64,000 nt of DNA from contig CANLZL010000002.1 in assembly GCA_947495575.1 (NCBI GenBank), positions 248,001-312,000 of the forward strand, written 5' to 3'. The DNA comes from an uncultured Nioella sp. (GTDB lineage: Bacteria; Pseudomonadota; Alphaproteobacteria; Rhodobacterales; Rhodobacteraceae). Below are positions 1 through 9,331 of the stretch, piece by piece. The notes beneath the pieces were generated by a model. It had not been told where the DNA came from, ran no database searches, and saw only the letters and a program-made list of their open reading frames with translations. Made by a program: the position numbers and the translations under genes. Within the stretch, counting starts at the first letter, position 1. Each line of letters starts with the position of its first letter.

Positions 1-1118
1 GCCCCCATCAGCGGTTCGATCTCGGGCTGGTTGCCCAAAACAAGTTCAACCTCGGCCTTTCCGATAACCTCGGACTGGCTGGTGACGGCCAAACGGCGCA
101 CGGTATTTTCAAGCTGGCGCACATTGCCGGGCCAGGAATAGGCGCGGATCAGTTCCATCGCTCCCGGCGACAAGCGCCGCAATGGCATGCCGTCCCGCTC
201 GGCCCGCAACAGAAAGTGGTCAGCCAACAGCGGGATATCGTCGACCCGTTCCCTTAACGCGGGCACGGCAACGGTGACACCGCCCAAACGATAGAACAGG
301 TCTTGGCGAAAGGCGCCGGCCTCCATCTTTTCGGTCAGGTCTTTCTGGCTGGTTGCCATGATCCGCGGGGCCGCATCGCCCAACTGGTCCAGCAGGCGGA
401 CAATCTTGCCCTGCGCGGCATCATCAAAATCGCCAACCTCGTCAAAGACAATGGAGCCTTCCTTGGCACGCGAAACCGCCTGTGCGGCCCCATCGGGCGC
501 ATCAAGGTCAGAGGCGGTGACCACAACAAATGGTTGTGTCCGTCGGTCCGAAAAATCGTGAATCGCGCGGCCGATCAGGCTTTTGCCGGTGCCGCTTTCT
601 CCGGTGATCAGGACAGGCAGCTCGGCATTCATTACCCTTGCAACCAGCCGATATAACGCTTGCATGGAAGGTGTCCGGCCCACGAGCGGCAGTTCATCCT
701 GCGTTGCCGCTTCAGCACTACGCACTTCGGGTGGGCGGGTAACCGGGGCACGCCGCTTCAGATCCAGCGCCCGCGCTGCCCGTTTCATCAGGTCAGGCAG
801 ATCAAATGGTTTCGGCAAGTAGTCATAGGCATCGGCCTCGGTCGCCTGAATGGCGGTCATGATCGTGTTTTGAGCCGAAATGATGATAACCGGCATGCCG
901 GGCCGTTTTTCCGTGATTTTGGGCAAGGTCTCTAGCCCGTTTCCATCCGGCATGATCACGTCTGATATCACCAGATCGCCCTTGCCCTCATCCACCCATC
1001 GCATCAGCGTCACAAGTGACGAGGTTGCATGCACCTTACATCCCGCGCGTGTCAGTGCCTGGGTCAGAACCGTGCGGATCGTGCGGTCATCATCTGCGAC
1101 TAATACGGTGCCATCCAT
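1..1118 (-). CDS. ntrC: Nitrogen regulation response regulator NtrC (3' end cut by window edge)
   Basis: This is the phosphorylated transcription activator of the NtrB/NtrC pair, controlling nitrogen assimilation genes. I read it by reverse translation from ATG at 1118. It opens with a receiver domain (VLVADDDR, the phosphoacceptor-like DVIMPDGNG, and KPFD), followed by an AAA+ domain with GESGTGKS as Walker A, then [12 protein letters not shown] and the R-finger-like [19 protein letters not shown] region. The expected C-terminal Fis-type helix-turn-helix lies outside the window. The sigma-54 contact loop GAFTGA is not apparent; the matching stretch reads differently. This agrees with what is known of Rhodobacter NtrC, which works with sigma-70 polymerase. 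It starts 5 bp after ntrB, so the two are co-transcribed. Confidence 0.93.
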   Translation of the reverse strand, partial: MDGTVLVADDDRTIRTVLTQALTRAGCKVHATSSLVTLMRWVDEGKGDLVISDVIMPDGNGLETLPKITEKRPGMPVIIISAQNTIMTAIQATEADAYDYLPKPFDLPDLMKRAARALDLKRRAPVTRPPEVRSAEAATQDELPLVGRTPSMQALYRLVARVMNAELPVLITGESGTGKSLIGRAIHDFSDRRTQPFVVVTASDLDAPDGAAQAVSRAKEGSIVFDEVGDFDDAAQGKIVRLLDQLGDAAPRIMATSQKDLTEKMEAGAFRQDLFYRLGGVTVAVPALRERVDDIPLLADHFLLRAERDGMPLRRLSPGAMELIRAYSWPGNVRQLENTVRRLAVTSQSEVIGKAEVELVLGNQPEIEPLMG

Positions 1119-1123
1119 TGATA

Positions 1124-2209
1124 TTATCCTTGCGGGTCAGTTAGTTGTGCTTCTCTTGGGGCGAGAGGCAGAGAAATTTTGAAAACAGTGCGACCGGGCA
1201 CAGAGTCGACGGCAATCCAGCCATCCTGTTCCGCGATCAGTTTGGAAACGAGGGCAAGGCCCAAGCCAGTGCCGTTTTCACGGCCCGACACAAAGGGCTC
1301 GAAGATATCCGAGGCGATTTCGCTCGGCAGGCCAGGACCATCATCGATCACCTCGATATGGAGGGGAACGGCCCCGCGCGTGCCATCGCGCTTTCGCACT
1401 CTCAGGCCTGGTTCATAGAAACTGCGTAACCTGATCGTTCCGCCAGCGCGCCCCGCCTCGGCCGCGTTTTTCAGAAGGTTCAGAAAAACCTGCTGCAACT
1501 TATCCGGGTCCGCCATCGTCAATGGCAAGGACGGGTCATAATCATCTTCGATCCGCATATGCGCTGCAAAACCCACCGCGGCCGATTTCCGGGCGCGATC
1601 CAGCACATCATGGATGTTCACCGGCTTCATGCTGGGTGGGCTGACATTGCCGAACTCTTCGACCTGATCAAGCAGCTTGGTGATGCGCTTGGTTTCGGCC
1701 ACGATCAGGTCGGTAAGCTCAAGATCCTCACCATTTACAGACATCGAGATCAACTGCGCCGCACCGGAAATCCCGGCAAGCGGGTTCTTGATCTCATGGG
1801 CCAGCATTTCGGCCATGCCAATGGCGGACTTGGCGGCGGATTTTGAGCTGAGCGCGCGATCAAGCCGCCCCGCCAACGCACGGCTTTCCAATAGAACAAG
1901 GACATGCCCTGCTTGATCGGCCACCGGGGCTATCTGCAAATCGCAGGATTCCGGTTTGCGGCTGCCGGTGCCAACATCAACTGTATTGACAAATAAGGGG
2001 GCCTGCCCGGTGCGCACGCGGGCAAAGGCGTCCTCCAACGGGGCATCCACAAAGATCCTGTCCCAGATTGGGCTGCCCTTGATGGACTTGGCAGAGGCAT
2101 TCAAAAACTGCTCACCGGCCGGGTTTACCTCTGCGATCCGATCAGCCGGGTCAAGGATCACGGCGGGAATGGGCAGTGAAGCCCAGAGGGATGTCGACAA
2201 TGCGCTCAT
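1124..2209 (-). CDS. ntrB: Nitrogen regulation sensor histidine kinase NtrB
   Basis: This cytoplasmic two-component kinase phosphorylates NtrC, normally under control of PII proteins. The 361-residue protein has an N-terminal PAS-like region (about residues 10-110, [18 protein letters not shown]). The dimerisation/phosphoacceptor H-box [18 protein letters not shown] follows around residue 135, and then the ATPase domain with the N-box [12 protein letters not shown], the G1 box DDGPGLPS and the G2 box GTGLGLALV. No membrane segments are visible, as expected for NtrB. The ATG overlaps the dusB stop by 4 bp, giving the classical nifR3-ntrB-ntrC arrangement of Rhodobacter. Confidence 0.94.
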   Translation of the reverse strand: MSALSTSLWASLPIPAVILDPADRIAEVNPAGEQFLNASAKSIKGSPIWDRIFVDAPLEDAFARVRTGQAPLFVNTVDVGTGSRKPESCDLQIAPVADQAGHVLVLLESRALAGRLDRALSSKSAAKSAIGMAEMLAHEIKNPLAGISGAAQLISMSVNGEDLELTDLIVAETKRITKLLDQVEEFGNVSPPSMKPVNIHDVLDRARKSAAVGFAAHMRIEDDYDPSLPLTMADPDKLQQVFLNLLKNAAEAGRAGGTIRLRSFYEPGLRVRKRDGTRGAVPLHIEVIDDGPGLPSEIASDIFEPFVSGRENGTGLGLALVSKLIAEQDGWIAVDSVPGRTVFKISLPLAPREAQLTDPQG

Positions 2210-3216
2210 GCTGCCATCTCCGCGGGTGTGGTCATCGCGGCCGGGATCAGGCGCAATACTTGATCCGGTGTCGACGCCGTCAAAACTTCGCGCCGCAAGG
2301 CCAGATCGGTGCCAGCGTCATCCATATACCAGCCCAAATGCTTACGTGCGGTTTTGAGCCCCAGGGGTGTGCCGTAAAAATCCAGCATCGCGATGTAATG
2401 CGCGCCGATCATATCCACCAAGGCCGCGCCCTTCGGGACCTCAGGGGCCTCTGCACCGAAAAGGTCATGGGCGATTTGCTGCAAGATCCACGGTCGGCCC
2501 TGCGCTCCACGCCCAACCATCACGCCATCCGCACCGGATTGCGCAAGGGCTGTTTGTGCTGCATCGGCATCAGTGATGTCACCATTGGCAATCACCGGAA
2601 TCGAAACGGAGTCTTTCACCGCACGGATCGCGGCCCAATCTGCCTTGCCCTTGTAGAACTGACAGCGCGTGCGCCCGTGGATGGTAATCATCTGGATGCC
2701 GGCCGCTTCGGCGCGGCGGGCCAGCTCGGGCGCGTTCATCAGCTCATCATCCCAACCAAGCCGGGTTTTCAAGGTGACAGGCACCGTTACCGCGCCAACA
2801 ACGGCCTCGATCAGGGTCAATGCATGATCCAGATCGCGCAGCAAAGCAGAGCCGGAATAGCCATTAACGACCTTTTTGGCCGGGCATCCCATGTTGATGT
2901 CAATGATCCGCGCGCCTTGCCCTTCGGCCAGCTTTGCAGCCTCGGCCATCCAATAGGCCTCTCGCCCGGCCAGCTGAACAGATGTGTTCGCAACTCCAAA
3001 GCCCAGTTCTGCACGCGCGCGGGTGCTGGCCTTTGCCTGTACCATCTCTTGGCTGGCGACCATTTCGGACACGACCAAACCGGCGCCAAAGGACGACACC
3101 AAGTTTCGAAACGGCAGGTCGGTGATTCCGGCCAAGGGCGCCAGAAAGACCGGAGGGTCCAGCTTCAGTTGTGCCAGCGAAATCGCCAAATGATTAATCC
3201 TTGTGCAATTACTCAT
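2206..3216 (-). CDS. dusB: tRNA-dihydrouridine synthase DusB (NifR3)
   Basis: This flavoprotein reduces uridines in the tRNA D-loop. FMN-barrel motifs are visible: FLAPLAGITDLPFR near the N-terminus, DINMGCPAKKV with the catalytic Cys, TLKTRLGWDD, TIHGRTRCQFYKG, PVIANGDI and GADGVMVGRGAQGRPW. The frame is open to 3246, but homologues begin close to the LDPPVFLAP segment. I therefore take ATG 3216; TTG 3189, behind an AAGGA, is a reasonable alternative. It is the first gene of the dusB-ntrB-ntrC operon and overlaps ntrB by 4 bp. It is transcribed away from ispDF. Confidence 0.92.
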   Translation of the reverse strand: MSNCTRINHLAISLAQLKLDPPVFLAPLAGITDLPFRNLVSSFGAGLVVSEMVASQEMVQAKASTRARAELGFGVANTSVQLAGREAYWMAEAAKLAEGQGARIIDINMGCPAKKVVNGYSGSALLRDLDHALTLIEAVVGAVTVPVTLKTRLGWDDELMNAPELARRAEAAGIQMITIHGRTRCQFYKGKADWAAIRAVKDSVSIPVIANGDITDADAAQTALAQSGADGVMVGRGAQGRPWILQQIAHDLFGAEAPEVPKGAALVDMIGAHYIAMLDFYGTPLGLKTARKHLGWYMDDAGTDLALRREVLTASTPDQVLRLIPAAMTTPAEMAA

Positions 3217-3359
3217 TGATCTAGGCTCAATTGAACGCAAGCGCAAAGGGTAGCCCTACCGAAAACCTGTGCAAGACCGCATTTGCCTATTTTTTGTGCA
3301 CAACAACCCAAGCCGTGAGCAAGATTGTACCTTCGTCACTTTCCCCCTATCAGAGGGCC

Positions 3360-4535
3360 ATGACCGGATCGACAGAAAAACCCGCATTGCCCCATGTGGC
3401 CGCCCTGATCGTTGCCGCGGGCCGCGGCACCCGAATGGGTGGCAACATTCCAAAGCAATATCAGCCTCTTATGGGTCGTCCGGTGTTGATGCGCACAATT
3501 GAAACCATCGCGGCGCATCCCTCCATCTCGGAAATCGTGGTTGTGCGACATCCAGATGATTCCGCGCTTTTCGAGTTGGCGCGTCCTGCGGGTGTCAAAC
3601 TGCTGAAAGATGTGGCGGGCGGGGCAACGCGCGACGCCTCCGTGCGGGCCGGGCTGGCGTCGCTTGGGCCAGAGGTCAGCCATGTACTTATCCATGATGG
3701 TGCCCGGCCACTGGTGTCACACCAAACTATTGATGCTGTTCTGGCCGCACTTGAACACGCGGACGGCGCTGCGCCGGGCCTGGCAATTTCCGATGCCCTA
3801 TGGGTGGGCGACACGACGGTCACAGGCACCTATCCCCGGGACGGGCTTTTCCGCGCCCAAACCCCGCAAGGGTTTAGCCTGACGGCCATTCGCGACGCAC
3901 ACGTCGCAGCCAAAAACGGCGCTGCCGACGATGTCGAGGTTGCCATGGCCCACGGGATTGACGTCACCATCGTCGCGGGCGATGAGGCAAATATAAAACT
4001 GACGCGCCCGGCTGATTTCGAACGGGCAGAGGCGATCCTCAAGAGGCAAAAAGTGATGGATATCCGCACGGGCAATGGGTTCGACGTACACCGCTTCGGT
4101 GAGGGGGACCATGTCATGCTAGCGGGCATTCGCATACCGCATTCGCGCGGCCTGCAAGGCCATTCTGATGCGGATGTCGGGCTGCACACCGTGACTGACG
4201 CGATCTATGGCGCCTTGGCGATGGGCGATATCGGCACGCATTTCCCGCCCTCAGATCCCCAATGGAAAGGCGCCGAAAGCCACATTTTTCTGACCCATGC
4301 CGTTGAAATGGCATCAGAAATGGGCTTCGCCCTATCCAATGTCGATCTAACTTTCATGTGCGAGCGCCCAAAAATTGGCCCGCGTTCAGCAGCCATGCGC
4401 GCCCAACTGGCGACCCTCTTGAAAATTGACCAAACGCGCGTCAGCGTTAAGGCCACAACAACCGAGCGACTTGGATTCACAGGGCGCGAAGAAGGTATTG
4501 CCGCGATGGCCACAGTGACTTTGGTGAAAGAATGA
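3360..4535 (+). CDS. ispDF: Bifunctional IspD/IspF isoprenoid enzyme
   Basis: This fused enzyme serves the MEP isoprenoid pathway. Its IspD half makes CDP-methylerythritol from MEP and CTP, and its IspF half makes the 2,4-cyclodiphosphate. The 391-residue product starts at ATG 3360; the frame stays open upstream to 3231, but that stretch has no family resemblance. IspD motifs are [19 protein letters not shown] and [11 protein letters not shown]. The IspF domain starts at [14 protein letters not shown] with metal ligands in DVH and [12 protein letters not shown], followed by [11 protein letters not shown] and [21 protein letters not shown]. The fusion is usual in alphaproteobacteria. Its stop overlaps pgpA by 4 bp, so the genes are probably translationally coupled. 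Confidence 0.95.
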   Translation: MTGSTEKPALPHVAALIVAAGRGTRMGGNIPKQYQPLMGRPVLMRTIETIAAHPSISEIVVVRHPDDSALFELARPAGVKLLKDVAGGATRDASVRAGLASLGPEVSHVLIHDGARPLVSHQTIDAVLAALEHADGAAPGLAISDALWVGDTTVTGTYPRDGLFRAQTPQGFSLTAIRDAHVAAKNGAADDVEVAMAHGIDVTIVAGDEANIKLTRPADFERAEAILKRQKVMDIRTGNGFDVHRFGEGDHVMLAGIRIPHSRGLQGHSDADVGLHTVTDAIYGALAMGDIGTHFPPSDPQWKGAESHIFLTHAVEMASEMGFALSNVDLTFMCERPKIGPRSAAMRAQLATLLKIDQTRVSVKATTTERLGFTGREEGIAAMATVTLVKE

Positions 4536-5020
4536 CCCGTCTGATTACCACCTTTTTCTATGTGGGCCTGTTAAAGCCTGCGCCCGGCACCTGGGGCAGC
4601 CTTGCAGCCATTCCAACGGCCTGGATCATTCATGCGTTAACTGGATTTGTCGGGCTGGCTGTCGCAACCGTCGTGGTGGCTGGCATCGGTTGGTGGGCCA
4701 CAAAGATCGAAACAACTGCAAGCGGCGAAGAAGACCCTTCAGAGATTGTGATCGACGAGGTCTTGGGCATGTTCCTAGCGCTTTGGCCTGTGTCCTATGG
4801 CGCTATGTTTGCGGCGACCGGTTTTTGGGCTCTCTGGCCGGGGATTTTGACAGCGTTCCTTGCGTTTCGCTTTTTCGACATTCTCAAGCCCGGCCCGGTT
4901 GGATTGGCCGATCGCCGCGGTGACGCGCTTGGCGTGATGCTGGATGACGCGATTGCCGGCGGATTGGCGATGATGGTCGTGGCCGTCGCCGCCGTCTTTG
5001 CGCATTTGATTTTCGTATGA
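4532..5020 (+). CDS. pgpA: Phosphatidylglycerophosphatase A
   Basis: This membrane phosphatase dephosphorylates phosphatidylglycerophosphate to phosphatidylglycerol. The 162-residue protein shows the PgpA pattern: [14 protein letters not shown] near residue 15, acidic [11 protein letters not shown] around residue 70, and [17 protein letters not shown] followed by [11 protein letters not shown]. These carry the Asp/Glu residues thought to bind metal. Several hydrophobic segments suit an inner-membrane protein. ATGA overlaps join it to both ispDF and pncC. Confidence 0.93.
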   Translation: MTRLITTFFYVGLLKPAPGTWGSLAAIPTAWIIHALTGFVGLAVATVVVAGIGWWATKIETTASGEEDPSEIVIDEVLGMFLALWPVSYGAMFAATGFWALWPGILTAFLAFRFFDILKPGPVGLADRRGDALGVMLDDAIAGGLAMMVVAVAAVFAHLIFV

Positions 5021-5487
5021 ACGTCGAGGCGGTCATTACCGCTCTCAAGGCGCGTGGTTGGATGATGGCCACAGCAGAAAGCTGCACAGGCGGACTGATC
5101 GCAGGTGCGGTGACAGATATTGCTGGCAGTTCGGCTGTGTTTGACCGGGGTTTTGTCACTTATTCCAATGGCGCCAAACAGGCGATGCTGAGTGTCTCGT
5201 CCGTGACGCTTTCCTCCCATGGCGCTGTGTCTGAAGAAGTGGCCAGGGAGATGGCGGCGGGCGCGCTGGCCAAGTCCGACGCGAACATCGCCGTTTCCGT
5301 TACCGGCATCGCCGGACCGGGCGGGTCCGAGCACAAGCCAGAGGGGCGGGTCTGTTTCGGACTGGCCACCCACACTTCCGTTCGCACAGAGACCGTGGAA
5401 TTTGGCGCAATCGGTCGGGCAAATGTGCGGCGCGCAACAGTCGAACATGCGCTGGACATGGTAAAATTGGCCGCATCCACAAGCTGA
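5017..5487 (+). CDS. pncC: Nicotinamide-nucleotide amidase (CinA C-terminal domain family)
   Basis: It likely deamidates nicotinamide mononucleotide for pyridine nucleotide recycling. The 156-residue protein is a stand-alone CinA C-terminal domain: MATAESCTGGLIAGAVTDIAGSS, with the catalytic Ser in ESCTGG, then RGFVTYSN, HGAVSEEVAREMA and SVTGIAGPGG. The MoaB-like N-terminal half of full-length CinA is absent, which is common in proteobacteria. It is the last gene of the ispDF-pgpA-pncC run. I see no clear terminator before amtB. Confidence 0.92.
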   Translation: MNVEAVITALKARGWMMATAESCTGGLIAGAVTDIAGSSAVFDRGFVTYSNGAKQAMLSVSSVTLSSHGAVSEEVAREMAAGALAKSDANIAVSVTGIAGPGGSEHKPEGRVCFGLATHTSVRTETVEFGAIGRANVRRATVEHALDMVKLAASTS

Positions 5488-5645
5488 TCACAAATCATGC
5501 GCAAGGCCTGATCATACGCCACATTTTTAAGCGTTTTTGAATCTGCGCAAGTTTAGGGCGTAAAAATCCCGATATGCCCTTTCTTTTTGCAGCATTGCCG
5601 CGTCTTTCCCCTTTCAACGGAAAAAAGAGGGAAGGAACCGGGGAT

Positions 5646-6827
5646 ATGAACGGAGCGGATACCGCCTGGATCATCGTTGCCACGGCGCTTGTATTATTCA
5701 TGACTTTGCCGGGTTTGGCATTGTTCTATGGCGGCCTTGTGCGCGCCCGAAACGTGCTGAGCGTCTTTATGCATTGTTATGCGATTGCCTGTTTGATGAG
5801 CGTGCTATGGCTGGTCGCAGGCTATTCCATCGCCTTTGGCGGCGGGACCAGCGGAATTTGGGGCGGTCTCGACCGCATGTTCCTGAACGGCGTTACCGCG
5901 GACAGCCTGTCAGGCACCCTGCCCGAGGTTCTGTTCTTTGCCTTCCAGATGACCTTTGCCATCATCACGCCTGCCCTTATTGTCGGCGCTTATGTTGAAC
6001 GGGTCGGCTTTGGCTTTGTTCTGCTCTTTTCATCCCTTTGGATGTTGCTGTGCTACGCACCGGTTGTGCATTGGGTTTGGGGCGGCGGCTTCCTTGCTGA
6101 TGGCGGCATCTTTGGGGATGTTGGCGTACGCGATTTCGCAGGCGGTATCGTGGTCCACGAAACCGCAGGTCTGGCGGCGCTCATCATCGCCATCTTCCTC
6201 GGACCACGGAAGAACCAGACAACACCCCCCCACAATCCCGGTTTTGTGATGATCGGTGCGGCCATGCTGTGGGTCGGATGGTTCGGCTTTAACGGTGGTT
6301 CGCAACTGGCAGCCGATGGCGGCGCGGCCATGGCGCTGACCGTGACCCATATCTCTGCCGCCACGGCATCGCTGACTTGGGGCCTGTGGGAACGGATCAA
6401 ATACGGCAAAACCTCGCTTGTGGGTGTCGTCACCGGCACGATCGCAGGCCTTGCCTCTATCACACCTGCCTCGGGCTTTGTTGGCCCGATTGAGGCGCTT
6501 ATCATTGGTGCGGTTGCCGGTATTCTCTGCCAGGAGGCGGTGAACCTCATCCGCAACAAGGTCAAAATCGACGATACGCTGGACGTCTTTGCCGTACACG
6601 GTGTTGGCGGCATCTTCGGAACCATCATGATCGCGGTCTTCGGCGCCGGCGCTTGGGCGGCTCAGTTGGGATCATTGGTGATCGTGGGCGTCTTCACCAC
6701 GGTTGTGACTGTTGTCCTGATCCTGATCGTCAAAGCCATCACCCCCTTGCGCGTGAGCGAAGAGACCGAGGTCAATGGTCTCGACCTCGAAGTGCATGGC
6801 GAACGTGCGTACGATATGTCGAGCTAA
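5646..6827 (+). CDS. amtB: Ammonium transporter AmtB
   Basis: This inner-membrane ammonium channel has 393 residues from ATG 5646. The start is chosen because MNGADTAWIIVATALVLFM is the family N-terminus and an AAGGA lies just upstream; the frame extends to 5574 without similarity. Family signatures are GLALFYGGLVRARN, AFQMTFAIITPALI, the conserved histidines in DFAGGIVVHETAG and DVFAVHGVGG, and about eleven hydrophobic segments. The PII gene glnK, usually paired with amtB, is not next to it: the 158 bp upstream holds no PII reading frame. A strong terminator follows. Confidence 0.94.
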   Translation: MNGADTAWIIVATALVLFMTLPGLALFYGGLVRARNVLSVFMHCYAIACLMSVLWLVAGYSIAFGGGTSGIWGGLDRMFLNGVTADSLSGTLPEVLFFAFQMTFAIITPALIVGAYVERVGFGFVLLFSSLWMLLCYAPVVHWVWGGGFLADGGIFGDVGVRDFAGGIVVHETAGLAALIIAIFLGPRKNQTTPPHNPGFVMIGAAMLWVGWFGFNGGSQLAADGGAAMALTVTHISAATASLTWGLWERIKYGKTSLVGVVTGTIAGLASITPASGFVGPIEALIIGAVAGILCQEAVNLIRNKVKIDDTLDVFAVHGVGGIFGTIMIAVFGAGAWAAQLGSLVIVGVFTTVVTVVLILIVKAITPLRVSEETEVNGLDLEVHGERAYDMSS

Positions 6828-6867
6828 CCCAAGACAACCGACAGATCCTGCGGGATCTTTCAAAAGA

Positions 6868-6905
6868 ACGCTGCACCACACTCTCCCGGTGCAGCGTTTT
6901 TTTTT
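6868..6905 (+). terminator. Rho-independent terminator of amtB
   Basis: A perfect 10-bp stem (6868-6877 with 6888-6897) and a 10-nt loop are followed directly by an uninterrupted T run to 6905. It lies 41 bp after the amtB stop and faces the convergent MAPEG gene, whose stop is at 6909. Confidence 0.92.
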
Positions 6906-6908
6906 GGG

Positions 6909-7478
6909 TCAGAGCATTGCCCCGATCAACAGATAGCCCGCCATTCCATACAGGCAGATCAGAGAGGCGCTCATGAAAATGCCACGTAAATCGTCTTTCC
7001 CACGCAAATAGGCAAAGCTGTAGCCAAGGCGCGCCACACCAAATCCGATCATCCAGATCTGTGCTGCGATGGCAGATGGCGAAACAATGGCCATGATCCC
7101 GGCCAGGATGGCGAAGAAGACGGTGTTTTCTGTGGCATTTCGATGGGCATTGTGGCGCCGGTCAACCTCTGCCCGCGCGATGTCTGGCATATCTGACGGC
7201 CGGGTGCCGCTGGCGGCCCATTCTTCCGGCGTGGCAAAGGTTTTGTGACGCAGCCGCGTCAGCTCAGTGCTGGTCATCAGCCATGTGTGATTGGCCAATA
7301 GAAGGCCGGCTGACACAACCAGCGCCAAAAGTACCCGACCAGCCGGAAGCGACGGAACCAACGGCTCAACTCCAAACCAAAGACCATTCAAGGCCATTGC
7401 AATCGCGATCAGAGCGAATGGATAGCCCACTATGATCGCTGTGAATTTTCTTTGTCGTTTTAACTCTTCACTTTGCAT
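6909..7478 (-). CDS. MAPEG family membrane protein
   Basis: This is an inner-membrane protein of 189 residues with four or so hydrophobic segments. The second half has the MAPEG pattern: RRHNAHRNATENTVFFAILAG, then QIWMIGFGVARLGYSFAYL. In MAPEG enzymes this region binds glutathione or supports peroxidase activity, but the bacterial function is mostly unknown. The first half is less conserved (ELTRLRHKTFATPEEWAASG). A Shine-Dalgarno AAGGGGA precedes the ATG. It is a single gene convergent with amtB. Confidence 0.8.
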   Translation of the reverse strand: MQSEELKRQRKFTAIIVGYPFALIAIAMALNGLWFGVEPLVPSLPAGRVLLALVVSAGLLLANHTWLMTSTELTRLRHKTFATPEEWAASGTRPSDMPDIARAEVDRRHNAHRNATENTVFFAILAGIMAIVSPSAIAAQIWMIGFGVARLGYSFAYLRGKDDLRGIFMSASLICLYGMAGYLLIGAML

Positions 7479-7570
7479 TGGCGGTCCCCTTCTCCCACGG
7501 TCTATGGCAGGTAGATGGGGACCCTCACAGGTGGTTTTAAGGCTGACCCGCGGTCAATCGATTTGTAGAT

Positions 7571-8011
7571 TTATCTGTGTAGCGACTCTGCGCGCGCTTC
7601 AAATGCGCGGACGATGCGCGTCATCGCGTCGTGAAAAAACAGCCCCGCTGCACCTTGCAGCAGCTTGTTCTTGAACTCAAAATCGACGTCGAACTCCACT
7701 TCGCATCCGCCTTCGGCTTCACGAAACTGCCAGTTCGAACGCATATATTTGAATGGCCCGTCGATATACTCGGTCTCAATGCGACGCCCATCCAACATGC
7801 GCACCCGGCTGCCGAAGCGTTCGCGGAACATCTTGAAGCCGATCACCAGATCGGCCAGCATCTCTTCTCCACCCTCAATCGGGGTGACCGATCGGACCCT
7901 CGCCGCAATCGTCCATGGGATGAACTCCGGATAATTCGCCACATCGGCCACCAGATCGAACATCTGTTCCGGGCTATACGGCAAAAACTTTGTCTCGGAA
8001 TGGCTGGGCAT
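7571..8011 (-). CDS. RatA/COQ10-like START-domain protein
   Basis: A 146-residue single-domain protein of the polyketide cyclase/START family. It shows the RatA/COQ10 landmarks SPEQMFDLVADVANYPEFIPW near the N-terminus and EFDVDFEFKNKLLQG and DAMTRIVRAFEARA near the end. Mitochondrial COQ10 and bacterial relatives bind ubiquinone. E. coli RatA was described as a ribosome-binding toxin, but a quinone-chaperone role is as likely here. It is divergent from hpt with 94 bp between. Confidence 0.88.
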   Translation of the reverse strand: MPSHSETKFLPYSPEQMFDLVADVANYPEFIPWTIAARVRSVTPIEGGEEMLADLVIGFKMFRERFGSRVRMLDGRRIETEYIDGPFKYMRSNWQFREAEGGCEVEFDVDFEFKNKLLQGAAGLFFHDAMTRIVRAFEARAESLHR

Positions 8012-8105
8012 TGGTCTTTCGGGCTTTCTCGGGTCCGGCCCATGTCCTAGAGTTTGAGCGGAAAATCAAGGGACAGAGCGCGCAGGCCGCGCAAATGGGG
8101 GCGAT

Positions 8106-8645
8106 ATGGCGCAGAAGCCTTACGTAGTGGACAAGATGATCTCGGCCAAGGCGATTGCCGCCCGGATCGAGGATTTGGCCCGTGAGATCGAGGCCGCGTT
8201 CAAGGATACCGACAAGCTGGTCGTTGTCGGTCTCTTGCGCGGGTCTTTCGTGTTTATTGCCGATCTGGTGCGGGAATTGGATCTGCCGGTTGAGGTCGAT
8301 TTCCTCGAAACCTCCTCTTACGGCAATTCGATGGAAAGCAGCCGAGAGGTGCGAATTCTCAAAGACATTCGCGGAGAAATCGAAGGTCGGGATGTGCTGG
8401 TTGTCGAAGATATCGTCGATACTGGCCACACCCTCAATCACGTCATTCACCTCTTGGAAAGCCGCAATCCCGCGCGGCTGGAAACCATTGCGCTTCTGGA
8501 TAAACCTTCGCGCCGCGAGGTGGATGTGCGCGCCAGCTGGACAGGATTCGAGATTCCCGATGAGTTTGTCGTGGGCTATGGCATCGACTTTGCACAACGC
8601 AACCGGTCGCTGCCCTTTATTGGCAAAGTCCGATTTACTGAATGA
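8106..8645 (+). CDS. hpt: Hypoxanthine phosphoribosyltransferase
   Basis: This purine salvage enzyme converts hypoxanthine (and guanine) with PRPP to IMP (GMP). At 179 residues it is the usual length. The PRPP-binding signature [12 protein letters not shown] lies around residues 100-111. Other family features are [20 protein letters not shown], the flexible-loop [11 protein letters not shown] and [12 protein letters not shown] near the C-terminus. Cytoplasmic and monocistronic. Confidence 0.94.
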   Translation: MAQKPYVVDKMISAKAIAARIEDLAREIEAAFKDTDKLVVVGLLRGSFVFIADLVRELDLPVEVDFLETSSYGNSMESSREVRILKDIRGEIEGRDVLVVEDIVDTGHTLNHVIHLLESRNPARLETIALLDKPSRREVDVRASWTGFEIPDEFVVGYGIDFAQRNRSLPFIGKVRFTE

Positions 8646-8646
8646 T

Positions 8647-8676
8647 CACAACGCATTCACATCAGTTGTGCATTTT
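8647..8676 (+). terminator. Weak hairpin-plus-T-run downstream of hpt
   Basis: CACAAC (8647-8652) pairs with GTTGTG (8665-8670) across a 12-nt loop, and five T residues follow at 8673. The stem is short, so this is only a possible terminator. Confidence 0.35.
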
Positions 8677-8788
8677 TCCACAGAGCCTGTTCTTATCACA
8701 GACGCGTGAGGTGGCTTAGATCGCTTGCCTGAACGCCCTTGGTCGCGCAACCATTGGGCGCATAGGACAACGCGACGGAGGTTTCCTT

Positions 8789-9277
8789 ATGAAATTTGCA
8801 ACGAAAATTGCTGCAACCGGTATTGCTTTAACCATGGCTCTGGCCGCTTCGGCGCATAGCGACGGACACGGCAACAATCCCTTTTCCTCACATATCAATG
8901 CCCGTCACGGGTACATGAATATTCTTGATTTCAATGTCGGCGTCTTGGTCCAAATGGCCCGCGGTGATGTGGATTACGATGCCGATGCGGCGGCGACCGC
9001 AGCCAATAACCTTGCCGCAATGTCGCGCGTGAACGGCAGCGCCTTTTGGGCACCCGGGTCTGATTCTGACGCGTTGGGCGGGGATGTAACCCGCGCCTTG
9101 CCCGCAATCTGGCAGGATTTCCCAGGCTTTGGCGAAGACTGGATGGCCTATGGTGCAGCGGCTGCCGCTATGGCCGAGGTCGCCGGTAGCAGTGTTGAAG
9201 AGTTGCGCGAAGCGCTTGGTCCTCTCGGGGCCGCTTGCACGGCGTGCCACCGCGACTATCGCCTCTCAAACAACTGA
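8789..9277 (+). CDS. Cytochrome c' (class II cytochrome c)
   Basis: This is a periplasmic four-helix-bundle haem protein of 162 residues. An N-terminal signal peptide (about residues 1-22, ending ALAASAHS) precedes it. The single haem motif CTACH stands near the C-terminus (residues 150-154), the defining position for class II cytochromes. Cytochromes c' bind NO and CO and are often linked to nitrosative-stress protection. GGAGG precedes the ATG. It is followed after 54 bp by a diheme cytochrome gene, so the two are probably co-transcribed with differential stability through the hairpin between them. Confidence 0.9.
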   Translation: MKFATKIAATGIALTMALAASAHSDGHGNNPFSSHINARHGYMNILDFNVGVLVQMARGDVDYDADAAATAANNLAAMSRVNGSAFWAPGSDSDALGGDVTRALPAIWQDFPGFGEDWMAYGAAAAAMAEVAGSSVEELREALGPLGAACTACHRDYRLSNN

Positions 9278-9287
9278 TCCCCATTTT

Positions 9288-9308
9288 GGGGCCGGGTCAC
9301 CCGGCCCC
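9288..9308 (+). other. Intercistronic GC-rich hairpin between the two cytochrome genes
   Basis: A perfect 9-bp stem (9288-9296 with 9300-9308) and a 3-nt loop start 11 bp after the cytochrome c' stop. No T run follows. It is more likely an mRNA-stabilising or partial-termination element than a full terminator. Confidence 0.6.
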
Positions 9309-9331
9309 ATCAATGACGTCAGGAGCCTGAT

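Noticed and set aside
2176-3219. Long plus-strand open frame (347 residues) opposite dusB
   Set aside because: Antisense shadow of a well-conserved gene; the translation has no domain pattern and is rich in His, Gln and Arg as expected from the complementary frame.
1-3246. Nitrogen fixation locus
   Set aside because: The name nifR3 for dusB and the ntrBC pair concern general nitrogen control; no nif structural gene is present.
5488-5645. Sigma-54 or NtrC site upstream of amtB
   Set aside because: I looked for TGGCAC-N5-TTGC and for NtrC-type inverted repeats and saw no convincing match. The two TGATCA copies near 5490-5515 are too short to interpret.
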